Source of the DNA: Heterobilharzia americana
Lineage: Eukaryota; Platyhelminthes; Trematoda; Strigeidida; Schistosomatidae
Assembly: GCA_944470555.2 (NCBI GenBank)
Contig: OX104127.1
Coordinates: forward strand, 47,296,934-47,360,933
DNA length: 64,000 nucleotides
Direction: 5' to 3'
The notes below the pieces were generated by a model. That model searched no databases. It saw nothing but the letters and a program-made list of their open reading frames with translations, and was not told the DNA's origin. This document shows, one piece after another, positions 38,301 to 51,000 of the stretch (within the stretch, counting starts at the first letter, position 1; every line of letters begins with the position of its first letter). Position numbers and translations under genes: made by a program.

Positions 38301-41275
38301 TTCACTTATCTTCATCCTTCACCTCACTACCTTTTTACTTGATGTGCTGATATGAGGTGTGGCAACTCGGACCGTTACGCAGTAATGCCTGGTCCTATGT
38401 TGATGATGATGATGGTAATTCCGATCATTGCGCCATAATACCTGGTCCTACGCTTATTAATATAGGAGTAAAACGTTGGGTATTGTGGTCTAATAAACAG
38501 ACTAAAGTGGTTCTACCTTTACTTTTTCTGTTGCTACCCATTTAGGTGAAAAATTCATGTGTTCATACGTACTTCTAATAAGATTTCAAGCAGTTACTTC
38601 AGAAAGAGCGACAATCCTCTCTGTACATCATTGGTTTGATGTCGACAAAAACCAAGGAAAACTATCCCCTCTTATGCTTGAATTTAGTACTGGAGAGAAA
38701 CAACAGAATTAGAAGAGACGATCACCCTTGTCGGTTGGTCGACGTGGGATGATACTGTGGATATATCTCCATGATACCTTTTGGATTGGCACAGCTTTCC
38801 TAATTGGGCCACCTGTTATTAGGACTAAATGTGAACATTTAGCTTGGTGTAGCGAAACTCATAGCTTTCAATAGGTCTTGAGTGGTATTCAGTTGAGAAG
38901 TACGGTTTTCGCTCTGCAACTTAATCCTATAATACCTTCTTTAGGGAGTCCACCGTCACTAGTCGTTGAATCTTGTGGCAATCTTCAGTCAGTTAGTGGA
39001 TATGAATATGAAACCTGGCATTGCAATGTAGTGTTTCGAGTTGCCACACCTTATTACAGTACTTAAAGGTAGAATGTTCGAAGTTCTTCCATCAGCAGTC
39101 TACATCAAGTGATAGCAATATATAGTTTGTGTCTGCCATTGAGTCGAGCTTTATAGACATGTGTTAGACAGTGTTTGTCTTCTTGTTTGAAGAATGTACT
39201 GACCAGAGATGGCTGTCTGAACACAGTTGTAACAGGCGATAGGCGGTATGGATTCGTTCAGCTGAAATGTTGTGTGACACTGAAGTGCTTTTCTGTATGA
39301 TTTAGCCTATCCACATGTGTATGGAAATCACCTTTTGTGACAACCACACCTCATCTTTTGACTTTCGATTAGAAGTCTGGACAAACTGCAGCCAATGAAA
39401 CACAGGAAGAAATTACAGAAGGAAAAACAATTTTCATTATTGAATCATTACTAAAACCTTCAGAGCTGCAGCAAACTGAAGACGGCGTAGGTATATTAAA
39501 CGAGAGATGTGAAGAAAGATGTTGACTTTGATCTGAATGTTGGTAGTTTTCAGGGCGGTTGACACTTACCAGCTTCCCCACTCCATGAAAAATAAATTGG
39601 GTTCGTAATGGTGCGGGGTCGCACAGCCCGAAGGATATCTGCTTGAGTCTCGTCACACATGGCGTTTGTAGAAGCTTAAAATTTAAATTCAATCCTTTGA
39701 ACCCAGGCATAAACCCATACCACCGGCCGTGGAAGACCTTAGAGCAGGGGGAGCATGCTGTTTTTAGGGTTGGTCTTTTCTGACCATCTCTTCCCAATTA
39801 GGAAAGCACCGTGATACTGCTGGTCATCCGCGAGAAACCCCATCTTCCTGTCATGCTTCAATGAGCCATAATGCGGCTTTTCCGTCGGACCTCCATCATG
39901 GCGCGACCATTCGCACGGTATCTGCTTTTAGTTTAACCACTATCCGAAAAACCTTTCAGATACGGCGGAATATCAAGAAACGATTGCGCCATCAGCATTG
40001 CTCGTCGGGTCATTATGATATCCGAGCGCTATCACCAAGTCAAATTACAACTATTGGTCGGGGAGGTAAAGAAATCAGGTGTTTATTAAGAGAAGAGGTA
40101 GTTAAGCCTTTATCTAAGCATGACAGCAGTTCTGTTTCTGATGAAGCCTGTTGTAGAGAGTTAGTAAACTACGTCCAAAGGTTAGCAAAAGCCAATAGGT
40201 TTCCGCAACCTCATCCGAACTTATGGGGCAAAAAGATTTATTCAATCTGACTCACCACAATAAGAAGCGAAAGCAGCTCAAACGTACGTTAACTAAGAGT
40301 CTTCGCAATGACCAGAAGCTGTTAATTTGAATTTACTTTTTGCGTCAGATTTTCATTTATACTTTTGTATGTATCCATTTATTCTCAACCATTTTGCATC
40401 TCTTGCTATGTTCACGATACAAAGTATTGGAGTAATGTACCCTTTATAATTGCTAAAGTCAAAATGGGTTAAATCTTTTATAGCTTTGCTGCAGAGTACT
40501 TCAATCTTATGGAAATAAGGATGTTTATTTCTTATGAATTCTATTTACATATCTCATGCCTTTTGTTCATAGAGTGTATGTTTAAGATATTGAATACCTT
40601 TTGTTTACACTTCACAAGTACACTGTATCTATTGTTTACTCTCACTATTCCAAATAGGTGAAATAAAACAATTTACATATGACTCAAATTGCAATTTGAC
40701 TTTTTTCATTAGGTATGCAGAAACCATTTTTTTTCTATTAAATAATAAATAGCACATGTTCCATAATCATATGCGCGTACTATATTTTTAGTTTTTTTTA
40801 AATTTTCTATGAATTTATTAGGGATGTATTTGCACTGAATCAACACTTAAATATGTAAGGGATTAAATATATTCTTTTGTATAGAGGATTGATATTAAAT
40901 GCCTTTTAATTCAATGATTCCTGTGTATGTGTGTCGCACATCATCGTTTTGCTTTCTTTTCTACTTTCTGTCATAGGCGGATGTGATGGCATTGTGAATA
41001 TATGGGATGGATTCAATCGTAAACGGTTAGCCCAACTGTCAAAATATCCAACTAGTATATCAAGTCTAGCATTTTCTGAAGATGGTAATCTACTGGCCAT
41101 TGCTTCTTCGTATATGTACGAACGTGGTCCCATAGAAAATGAACCAGAACCAACTATTTATATAAGAAGTGTTGCTGAGAACGAAGTCAAACCCAAACAT
41201 ATTAACAGTACCAATAATACTAGTGCTCCTGGTGGTGGTTGTCCCGGCGTCACTACCACCGGTTATAAGGCTTGA
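32023..41275 (+). CDS. BUB3: BUB3 mitotic checkpoint protein, four coding exons
   Basis: Coding exons are 32023-32305, 32887-33255, 34966-35118 and 40977-41275, all GT-AG with every junction in phase 1; product 367 residues against 328 in human. It is a WD40 propeller that in animals binds GLEBS motifs of BUB1/BUBR1 and brings them to kinetochores; it acts in the nucleus and at kinetochores. Diagnostic blocks include [11 protein letters not shown] (exon 1), [31 protein letters not shown] and [20 protein letters not shown] (exon 2), [17 protein letters not shown] (exon 3) and [20 protein letters not shown] then SSLAFS...[10 protein letters not shown] (exon 4). Extra length comes from a longer insertion between repeats 2 and 3 ([20 protein letters not shown]) and a longer Asn/Thr/Gly-rich C terminus. 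The ATG is only 2 nt after a TTTTAG acceptor-like site. No disabling change was seen. Confidence 0.96.
32887..33255 (+). CDS. BUB3: BUB3 coding exon 2
   Basis: The acceptor is TTTTCAG and the exon runs from [13 protein letters not shown] to YILGSIEG; the donor is GTAATA. It carries central propeller blades, including the highly conserved [13 protein letters not shown] stretch. Confidence 0.93.
34966..35118 (+). CDS. BUB3: BUB3 coding exon 3
   Basis: It runs from [20 protein letters not shown] to GYNTFATG, acceptor CCGCAG, donor GTAATC, phase 1 on both sides. Confidence 0.93.
35827..38412 (+). mobile_element. RTE (SR2-like) non-LTR retrotransposon, 5' truncated, in BUB3 intron 3
   Basis: Plus strand in order: end of the APE-type endonuclease ([40 protein letters not shown]), linker ([20 protein letters not shown], 36357-36420), reverse transcriptase ([33 protein letters not shown], then [20 protein letters not shown] near 37380), a C-terminal domain and 3' UTR ending in GATGATGATGATGG at about 38400-38412. 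At least five stops or frameshifts make it inactive. Confidence 0.9.
37673..38224 (+). pseudogene. C-terminal domain of the RTE polyprotein (longest intact frame)
   Basis: 183 codons: [40 protein letters not shown], then [19 protein letters not shown] and [14 protein letters not shown] at the end. This is the post-RT domain of schistosome RTE elements; its upstream catalytic part is frameshifted. Confidence 0.88.
38590..39071 (+). repeat. Dispersed repeat, copy 2
   Basis: Near-identical partner of 24238-24728, lying about 180 bp after the RTE element inside BUB3 intron 3. Confidence 0.85.
39361..39850 (-). other. Unassigned 142-codon frame in BUB3 intron 3
   Basis: A minus-strand frame (39797-39369) without recognised domain and without splice context. 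Flanking sequence around GATACTGCTGGTCATC resembles 22700-22715 in an RTE-rich area, so repeat origin is likelier than a gene. Confidence 0.35.
40075..40325 (+). mobile_element. RTE linker-region fragment
   Basis: [31 protein letters not shown] and [20 protein letters not shown] sequence match the stretch between endonuclease and RT of RTE elements. Inside BUB3 intron 3. Confidence 0.7.
40977..41275 (+). CDS. BUB3: BUB3 terminal coding exon
   Basis: The acceptor is [27 protein letters not shown] begins the last blade; IASSYMYE is diagnostic. The tail beyond [17 protein letters not shown] is specific to this lineage. TGA is at 41273-41275. Confidence 0.93.
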
Positions 41276-41357
41276 TATTGTAGTGTACAACTTAACTTGT
41301 TTCTTTATATTGAAGCATCCTGTTCACTCTTTGAATATTTTTTGTGTACATTTCGCA

Positions 41358-41363
41358 AATAAA
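41358..41363 (+). terminator. Polyadenylation signal of BUB3
   Basis: A canonical AATAAA lies about 83 nt after the BUB3 stop codon, at a suitable distance for the 3' end. Confidence 0.6.
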
Positions 41364-43579
41364 ACTTTGTCTTCCGCACACCAAAACTATAGTTTTTAGA
41401 TTTCACATGTATTGTATTCATTCCTTGTTTTAGCACCCCTTAACCAGTATGCTAAGAAGACAGTCTATCTGATGAATGTGATGTATATGTGCCACATGTT
41501 AGAATATGTTTACCTGTAAACTTACTTCGTATAAAAAGTGAACATGGGATGCTGCAGGTCAATTGAATGGAGGCTTTCCTTGTTTTTAACTCTTAAAAAT
41601 TGAGTTACAGAGAATTTCAAACACTACTTATTAATGTAGAAATTCTTTTAGAACATACAAATATCGATAATTAGGCGTAATGCATATAAAGTGTATCGTC
41701 TTCGTTTGGGTAAGTCGTATGGCACATGCACTTCTCACATCATAATAATATGTGTTGTAGTCAATTGGGAATCCACTTTTTATTATCTAGGAAGTTTTTC
41801 ATCTACAGATGTTCACGTAGTAAACTGATAGTCTCTTTTCTCCAGGATCCTTATATACAGACGTTGTCCATTTTTCAGTTGTATGTGTATCCAGTCAAAT
41901 GTTAATGCAACCTGATAAACCCCGGGAAGGGATATCATATCAAATCATATGAATAATTCTAGTCAACACGTTTTCTCTCGAGTTCAGTGATCAAACAGAA
42001 CAAATACTGTTCTGCAAAATCTTGTGCTGATTTTACAAGAAACCTAACAGATGAATCCTACAATTTCATAATGTTGACAGGATATTCATTGAGTTCGTTT
42101 ATTCTAGTGAAATCTAGATTGTATAGTCTAACTGAAACTAGTTACATGAGTAAAGCGTATGCAGACTGGTCGTGTCGAGTAATCGTTATCCACTTTTCCA
42201 CCGTCTCCTTTAGTTCGTGCTGTTGGTTGGCTGTTTTCAAGACCGTGTTTGCCATGAAGTTTTTCGGTGAGGTTAATCCTAAATCCTTTCAGTGACTATT
42301 CTCTAGTTTCACATACCTAATGTAGCGGAAATTTTGTGCATTTTTCATATTACAACCAGCCCTGCTATTCAAACTGACAGCCACACTTGTTTTTGAGCAC
42401 TTTAGTTTCTGAAAATAACGTCTGTGAGGTGGCCACGGAGATACTCATACGTTCTAATGGGCTAACTTTCATTCACGTGTAGCCTTTTAGACTCTGCACT
42501 GATTATTTCTAATCAGTAGGAAGAGATAGTTAACTCAAATAAAGTGTTTGAGAGTGAGGAAAAACCACCAAGGATACTCAGCATCTGTTGAGTTGCGTAA
42601 CCTATTACCAATCGGATAGATGTCTGGTGCATGATCCATTTCAGTCACATATGCACCGACGTTGAAGGTAATGTTTACGCTTTTGTGAAATTCATGGGTA
42701 CGAAACGTGGAACTCAAAGTGCGAGGAAACTACTACTTTATTTTCGTGGGATAAACCACAGCGATATTCTGATGGTCATAAAATAGGGAATCTTCCCTTT
42801 TACACAAATCAGCAGTTAGTTCATTGGATAAGTAGAGCAAGGGTTTTCGCTGTTCACTTCCAGAGCTTATCAGCACTGTACGGTTATCGTACTAAGATTG
42901 AAGGAAACATTTTACGTCATAAAACGGAACACCATTACGACACTTCTAATTATTGTAACCTATTATACCAAAAATCAGATATTTAATCTTCATTTTTTTC
43001 GCTCGAAAAGTATAAGCAATCCGAAGTTTCACAACCAGAATGTACCAATTTAGAGGCTGATTCTGTTCGTAACTTTCATCGACAGTGTACCCACTTCTGT
43101 CGACGAAAGAATAGTCTACCGAAGTACCTACACAGAAATGCAATGAAGCATAAGTTTATCATGACCATGAGGTATCACGTTTTTGCCAGTAGTGCGTAAT
43201 AATTACTTTACAGGCGAATTCGTTTTTTCATCTGCTGGAGTGCTGCATCACTGATAAGGATGCAACCCACCCACATTACCATCATGTTAAAAGACTGCTT
43301 TTTATCTATTCTAGTTATCTTTTGCACTTCGAAACTCGGGTGAATCATAATCAGTGATTTAATCGTTTAACAGACAGTTTGCGTGGTCGAAATAACGACC
43401 TAACAAAATAAGTAATTGCAGTTAAAATGATGCGTGGGACGTACACCTAGATAAGACAGTTAAGTTTTGCCATAAATAAGTTAAAACTGTAATTAACAGT
43501 ATTAAGAGGTACATTATATCCAGTCGGATACACTAACTGACAAATCCTAAAACCTTTAACTAGTGTCTTGTTTTCTTGC

Positions 43580-43581
<2 letters not shown>

Positions 43582-43654
<73 letters not shown>
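43582..43654. repeat. (TA)n microsatellite
   Basis: About 73 bp of pure TA dinucleotides. Confidence 0.97.
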
Positions 43655-43658
<4 letters not shown>

Positions 43659-45714
43659 CTCCTTTTGCACTTTTTTTAATTATTCAACTATCAAGAAGTA
43701 AGATGTGCTCACACTTTCTTGAAATATCTTCAACTAATCTTCCGAATGACTTTAAAGGCCATCTTAGCAACTGATGAGACAGTCAGTCACATTGCTTTAA
43801 TTCGTGGAAAAGGCGAAATACCGAGGCCTGATTGGTCATTTCAGCAGTTGCTAGGGTAGCCTTTAAAGTCACTCTAATTTTCACACAAATTAGAAATAAG
43901 ATATCACAGTAGATGGCAGTGAACTGCCGAGTTCACAACACTTCACATAAATATTACAGGAAATGCACATTTTTCTATACTGACAGAATAATCCACCACC
44001 AAACCTACTGGTGTTTTTCAATTTGTCCCCTTACGACAACATACCCACAAACTAGGCGATAACTTAAACTGGTCTCTGTTTATTATTGCTTATCATCCTG
44101 TTATGATTGATATTATTTAACTGCGATGGTTATTTAATTCAAAAGTACTGTACAAGGGGTTAATTTGTTGGAATATCACACTAAAGATTCAACACTAATA
44201 AAAATTATTGTCTGAAATAAAGTGATTATTATTGTATATTAATAAAAGATAATGAGTTACTTCAAAGTTATGAAAATCCTTTATCGGTAAATCCTAGCGA
44301 GTACGAAACAGTAATCTATTGCGTAAGTAAACGTGTGACATATAGCAGTTCTCCTGGAAATGTAGATTTACAATCATTAACAAATTAGGCATACCTTTCT
44401 AGACTATAAAAATTGTTTCAATCACATGGTGCGTTCATAGCGCAAATCTGTAGTGTTTAGTACACTTTCTGAAGTTTGACCTGTCTGCAAAATCATTGTT
44501 TATTGTTCTGACTAATTTCCTTCATACATACATATGCGAAGTGTAAGACTGTCTACATTTTTCATTCTGTTTGTGCATACCATTTATATTCAATTTACAA
44601 AATTGTAACACAATTTAACATTGCTGGGTGGCGGATTACAATTCATGAAAACCTCTGAATCTAGATGAAGCGCTTGTTGACGTTCTCCAGCTGCACATCA
44701 TCAAATAAGGTTATATTGTTGAAGGATCGCGAAACTAACTCAGCGCTTATGTGAAGTAAACAGAATCATGTTAGCTATTTCTCAGTAGATAGTTATTTCC
44801 CCTCTTCATGACGTAGTCACGGCTGCTAGTCGACTTTCACGTCTATACGGTCAGCTTTGCGCAGTTCTTCACCTAAAAAGATGAGGGAGTCGTAAAATAA
44901 TCAGCTAAGTGCACTCGTCTTATCACTTCTCATCATTTGCGCGGTCATGACTAGTTAGTCTCAGTGATGTTCAGAAGTATTATGTATGTAGTGAAAACTG
45001 AATGATCCACCTAGTCTGATGATGAGACTTTCAAGAACAAAGCACAGAGAATACCAAACAATTATGAGTATTATAAATTTCCTGAATGAATTCATCAGGT
45101 TTTTTGAAGAAACTAAACAAAATACTGTCGACGTGAAAGTCATTTGGACACGGAATCGTAAACTATTTTCATGTATATATTCAAATTACTACAATTATTG
45201 TAAAGTTGAATGAAAAGAATATTCTTTGATGACTGAAAATTTCTCAGGATTTTTAACCAACTTAATTATTTTTTACTAGATTGAAAGGAAGCTATTTTTT
45301 GTGGGAACTAGTTGGTGAAATGTACTAATCTCGTTGATTAATTTGATCAATAACTTCATGTTTATGTTGATTTTTGTGGAGTGCACTTTTACTTCCCATA
45401 ATTCGGTACAAACTACTGAGTTGCCTAGATATTGTAAAGTTGAAAACATAAAAGGGTTGTTTTGTGTTTTTAAACGTATCGAAACCTGTTGAAGTTTAAA
45501 AAGTTACTGATAAGCTAAATCAACTTAGAAGGTGTTGAAATTACTGGGGTCGTGTCTATAAAACTGCAACACAGCACCAATACATTGTGTAAATAGAAAT
45601 GACTTTTCTTCAAAGATAGTCCGCAACATGCACTGAAAGTAGTAAAGGAAAGAAATGCACTCAACCACCTTGTGCACACCCGTGCAGTAGGCGAAGGGAC
45701 ATAGCTATTGCGTG

Positions 45715-45785
45715 AGGACTAGTAATACTAACTGGCTGCTCAAACCTCGGTAGGCGTAGCGAGGTTCGAATCCTACAAACTGGAA
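45715..45785 (+). repeat. SINE-like relic with box-B-like sequence
   Basis: GGCTGCTCAAACCTCGGTAG followed by GCGAGGTTCGAATCCTAC, the latter matching the RNA polymerase III box B consensus. Too degenerate for a tRNA. Confidence 0.5.
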
Positions 45786-45990
45786 GTAGTATAGAAGACA
45801 ATCCAGAAAGACAAACTTATTTGAGCCTAAATCCCTGTATAAATAATTTCCACTATCATATCACTCCTTCTTTGCTTCAATGATAATAATGGATACTAAC
45901 GGTTTATAACATCCAGATCTTTACGAAGTAATATGAGTAAACGCACGAAAGACGTGTTAGAAGTTCATCATATTTCTCATCGCTTTCATT

Positions 45991-46003
45991 TATATAATAT
46001 ATA

Positions 46004-46096
<93 letters not shown>
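45991..46096. repeat. (TA)n microsatellite
   Basis: An impure start (TATAATATATAATATATAAT) followed by about 88 bp of pure TA. Confidence 0.97.
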
Positions 46097-46098
<2 letters not shown>

Positions 46099-46599
46099 AA
46101 CTGATCGTTAAAAACATGAAACATTACTTATCAAATGGTAGTACACAATAAGAGCCCGCAATCCACTGGCTTGTGATCGATTCTATAGATCAACCAGCCT
46201 TATCACCGAAGACAAAACCGACTCTCTCCCAGCTGAGTTTCTAATACTGCAGTTACGGATCGAAAAAAGTAGCAGCAATAGAATCTGTTGAGTGGGAAAC
46301 AACTCAATGGCAAACACTAAATAAATCAGTCACACCACTTGTAACTTTGCTCATGCTTTCTTCACGAACGAAAGCCATACAACAAAACAAAAATTAAACT
46401 GAAAGAATATGATCAGTAAGAAACTGTCGATCACTCGTACGTAGTGAGGCTCACCAGTAAAGTACTATATTCACTTTCATTTATTCCAAGAAATAAATGC
46501 GTGTAAAATGCAGTATTGGGAAAACCTACCTATGAAATGTTGAAACTTAATCCTAGTTCCATTTCTGAGACCAGTTTAGGTGTCCTACATCTTTCGACA

Positions 46600-47190
46600 G
46601 CTAGATAACTGACTGCCTAAGAAGAGCTGAATGTACTGCGCTGCAGTACGGCTGTAAAGCACAGCATTTGAATGTGAAGAAAATGAGAAGGCTTCAGATG
46701 TCCAACCACTGTGTTGTGGAGTCACCACAGCAGCATTATGGAAGTCAGGTGCTCTTTTAAGCAAAAGAGGTCAGTTAACTAGATTGTTAACGTTGATTGA
46801 ACAGGTGATTTGGACATGCCTAGCAGAATATACTCGAACCGGCTAAAACACGCCTATCTAGTTCCCGACTGTTAGTCCGAACTGTGTAGAGCACCCAATG
46901 GGAGTGGGTGTGACGACAGCTGAAATTGGCTTCATAAATGATATGGCCCGTTTTGTTCCAATAACAGTGATATGGCTTACGGAACTACCTGTGGTCCAGA
47001 TGCATACACACATTATTTTTATCCCAAAGTTGTATCACACTTCACTACTTATTGCAATCCCGACTCTTATCGTTTGACTTTTGGCCATCTTTATATTTCT
47101 TTGTCTCTTAGCTTGAGTCTCGTATCTTGATACGCCGCTATGACGTGTGGCAACTTAGATTGTGACGCAGTAATGTCAGGTCTCACGTTG
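46600..47190 (+). mobile_element. RTE C-terminal relic
   Basis: TALQYGCKAQHLNVKKMRRLQM-type sequence (about 46638-46710) and an end reading GTGGCAACTTAGATTGTGAC match the RTE C terminus and 3' UTR. It lies between the 3' ends of BUB3 and UTP15. Confidence 0.7.
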
Positions 47191-47659
47191 ATTGACTGAC
47201 TGCTAAGTAAAATAGCAAACTTGAGTGGTACCTTAAATTTCTTCGCTGTCTGTCAGTTGATATCCGTTTGGCTGGAAGTAGAGAGTAGGAGTGAACCACA
47301 GTATTGAGATGAAATCAGAACACATACCGAAGTTTTGGAAAGGAGCCAACCTCTTGTTGTTAAGTCCTAGCAACTGTAACGCGATGGGAATACACCAAGA
47401 AGTCACCTTCAGACAAACCTATAAGAGCAACTTAACAGGCCGTTCGATCAAACTTCGGGAAACTCGCACTATTTAGTAAACTGCAAGCAGATATGCATCA
47501 TGTCAAACTGTGTGTAGTCACTCTCATACTTAAATAGCCACCACCGTCAGATCGAATATAAAACAACTAATTACCCAAGTAGAAGTACAATTAAATTTTT
47601 TTATTTCTACCGCATAACACAGAAAAGTTAAAATTTTCCATGTTTTTTAGCTATGACAT

Positions 47660-47665
47660 TTTATT
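47660..47665 (-). terminator. Polyadenylation signal of UTP15
   Basis: TTTATT on the plus strand is AATAAA on the coding strand, about 62 nt beyond the UTP15 stop. Confidence 0.6.
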
Positions 47666-47726
47666 GACTCTTTGGTCAAGTGAAATTATACAAAACGAAG
47701 TTTATCTTTACTGTACAATGAGAAAA

Positions 47727-48025
47727 TTACTCAACTTCAGTCTTTCTGCGTTTTTTGGCCAGAGTAACTTCTTTACATTCTGATGGCTTTCTAATATCAG
47801 GAGGAGAACAACCAGGAACTTCTTCTGCGAAGTGTCCATCTTTAGATGGACCTGGATGGTGGAATTGATTTGTGATTGTATCCACTATCCTCCTTAAGGT
47901 GAAAAAGTTGGATGCTGTGAGTTCCAGTAATCTATTCACTTTTGGAAATCCACTTATCTTTATCAATTCTTCACTTGTGTACGTATCTGTTGAGAAAAGC
48001 CCAAATACAAGAATAACAGGAGGAA
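47727..48025 (-). CDS. UTP15: UTP15 terminal coding exon
   Basis: The acceptor is TTCACAG. The exon codes for about 98 residues ending in a basic tail KKRRKTEVE, then TAA at 47729-47727. Similarity to the human C terminus is weak, so assignment rests on phase, position, the open frame and the nearby polyadenylation signal. Confidence 0.65.
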
Positions 48026-51000
48026 CTGTGAAGTATGAGTTCAAAAACTACATGCTGCAAAACTTGCAGAGATTTAACGAAGTATTCATCCCCACCTTAG
48101 ACTCAAAATTAACACTCAGAATTTAATGCGTAAGTACCATAAGAATAAGTAATACTGAAAGGATGGAACTGTCATCTAAACATGAAAACTAATACGTACC
48201 AAGCTTTGTAAACTACTGTTGGTAACTTGGCATTCCGAAAGGTGCAAAATGACAAAAATCTGCAACCTCAAAGTTAGTGCAGTTATAGTAACTCGCTTTG
48301 AGATGAGCAAGAAGTATCTGAGACGGCGTCGGAACTGAGATCCAAACAGGCATCATCTACTGTTTCGTGGCTCATTAGTTTAGGAAGATGACTTTCAACT
48401 AGTGGATTGTGGGTTCGAACACCACTCCGCCTACCAAAGTTTCGGCAGCCAGGTAGTATCATTAGCCTAATGCACGAATGTGCAAAAGGTTTCTGAATGC
48501 ATTACGATTTCGACTCGATTTCATCCGCTGTTTCAGCAAGAAATGAAATCTAAATGAAATGCAGCCACCAAACACGTTTATGTTCTTTTAACAGAAAATG
48601 AGTCACATTGTTTGTGAAGGGAAATGATAATATCTGGCTACCCAAGCCTCGGTAAATGAGGAGGGATTTGAACTCGCGATTCACCGACTGAAATTCATAT
48701 GGCTAAGCCAATGAGCTACACGCCTACCTTCAGGTACTCACCCATCGGGTGACCAGTGTCTTACTAGGTTTTTATCAGAGGTAGTTCTCTTTTTTCGCCA
48801 TTGCATACAAATAAAATAGAGCTGGGAGTACAAAATTCCTATTGTCTCACTAAGTTCTCTAAGGGTTTAGTATTGAGGTCTTCATTGTCATTCTAGAAAA
48901 AATGAACACAACTATCTTCACGGTTTTTCTGGAGTGCGTTTTGACAAGATGAGGGTGTGCTACTACATGACTGCACTGCTTTAAACCATAAATCCAACTT
49001 TACTGAAGTACGCGATTTCATTATTCGAAATTATTTTTCTCAATTTAAGAAAGTTTCATCTCACTGTGCAAAAAACATACAATTTACTGAAATCAAATTA
49101 AATCAGCCGGTGGTCAACAGTTGTAAATACGACATGAATTTCGCACGATTAAAGTGAGGTGATATTTCCTTATGGTGGTGCACTTTAATTACTTGTTAAA
49201 GCGAAGAAATATAAACCAGCCTTCATGTTGTTTACCTTTATCTGTCTGAATTAAGGTATAAATTAAATTATCACTACTACTACATCTCAACCGACGGAGG
49301 TATGTGTACTAAAATATAAGCCACACTTATGTGAGGGCCTACGATACTTATCGGTTGTTCAAAACAAAATAAGTGGTGGACCATTACCTGGAAGTTGGAT
49401 GCTCAAGACAATGAGCCACATCTAAATGACTATAGTTTCCAGTTTGTTAGTAATCTCTTGCAAAAGGAGTGAAAACAATATAAATACAAACAAAGATCAT
49501 TAAATTCAACTACCAACAACAAAAACCGCTTACTTAGTATACAGTGATATAATTCCAAACACACTGGGGTTGCATTTTTATTCCAAATATTATTGTATAT
49601 AAATCTGAAGATATATTCCACTTGCCGATTATCTCTTCCTGCAACTGCTGCTGCCAGCGTGTCTCTTCTTAATAATTCACGTATGACAGCAACCGTCATG
49701 TTCAGGCAACACGCAGGGTCAGGATTGGTTGTTCTCCTCTTTATCTTCCACATCCATGACCAACAAGTTAAAGCTAAAGTAAGTGCGCGAGAATGACTAA
49801 AACGTCTCAATAGTGTATCCACACGATTAGATGCATTTTTCAATGTATGTGCATAAAACACTCGACTGCTGCGTGATATTTCAGTTTTCTGTCATGATTA
49901 TGAATAGAAAAAGAGTTTGAAAATTATATTGAAAAGTATATCAACTGAGAATAAGGCGAAGTAATCTATAATTGTGCAGCTGGAAGATTAAGCAGTAGAA
50001 AACTAGCTAACATAAATTTGAAGGTCACTTAAATTGCATCTGATACTACTATTCACTTGTCTGACATCAATACCGGCAAAATGATGCGATTGCAATGGGA
50101 TCTCTAATGGCAGATTTCATTATGTCAAAACTAGAAAATTCTATTCTTAGCCAAACTATTAATCATTTTGACATTTATAAACAATATATGGATGATACAT
50201 TCGTTATCTCAACTATCGATTTGGATGACATCCTACGCGAGTTTAACTATTGTCATTCAGCGTTGGAATTCACTACTGAGAAGGAATTAGAATCAGTTAC
50301 TCCTTTCCTTGACGTGCTGATTACGAGAAGTAGCAATGGATTACTGAAAAGACCCATCAACAGGAAACTCACGTGGAATAGACAGTTTAGTAATTTCTAC
50401 AGCTAGGTGCTGATCATGAGGAAGAGAAACTTTATTTACTCACTCTGCTATCGAATGTGAAATATTTGTAGCACGAACCGTGTCCAAGTTGAGCTTGACT
50501 TTCTAAGAGGGACGCTCGCGGAAAACGGCTATCCTAGCCGATTTATCGATAAAAATATGCGGTAAAGACACGCGAAACCAGTCATCAGCTCAGTTTCCAG
50601 AAACACTTTGTTCATGAATCTGGAATTTAGATATCCTAAAACTCACTTTCCAGATCAACTAGTAGAACTTTTTTCTCAACCAAACTTTACTTGATCTTTG
50701 CCAGTCGTAAATTGTTCTCCGTTTATATAAAAGACAATATCCCTCGACAGATCATATTCATGTGTATCTACCAGTTCACCTCCTGTGGAGCAAGGTACAT
50801 CGGCCTCAGTCAGAAATTGCTGTCAACATGTATACGAGAACATATTCCTGCCTGGTTTTATAAAGGTGAAAGGAAATGCATCAGAAGTTCTATGCTTGAA
50901 CATTTAATCAATCCCAACCATTCGACCAACCCAAACACTGATTTTAAGGTTGTCTATCGAATTCGCTCAAGCACCTCACGTTTCCCCCGTGTTCAGCTTC

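Larger units (their letters stand above)
41364..46599. other. Intergenic region between the convergent BUB3 and UTP15 genes
   Basis: AT-rich, with two (TA)n arrays and one SINE-like relic but no supported gene. Frames at 41987-42295 and 42535-42717 have no recognisable domain. Confidence 0.55.

Noticed and set aside
41169..41399. 76-codon frame overlapping the BUB3 last exon
   Set aside because: Alternative-frame shadow of the BUB3 exon and its 3' UTR.
43568..43774. 68-codon frame of alternating Tyr and Ile
   Set aside because: Translation of a (TA)n microsatellite.
43771..43823. CTGATGAG followed by GGCGAAA, resembling the core of the schistosome hammerhead ribozyme
   Set aside because: No stem II can be formed between the two core elements, and flanking stems are absent.
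45015..45040. Another CTGATGATGAG hammerhead-like start
   Set aside because: No GAAAC core or closing stems downstream.
45700..45800. Possible tRNA gene because of GGTTCGAATCC
   Set aside because: No acceptor stem, no anticodon arm and no box A at the correct distance; treated as a SINE-like relic.
49241..49440. Possible extra UTP15 exon or gene beside the SINE-like sequence at 49310-49425
   Set aside because: No open frame in phase with exon 7 or 8 and no splice pair.
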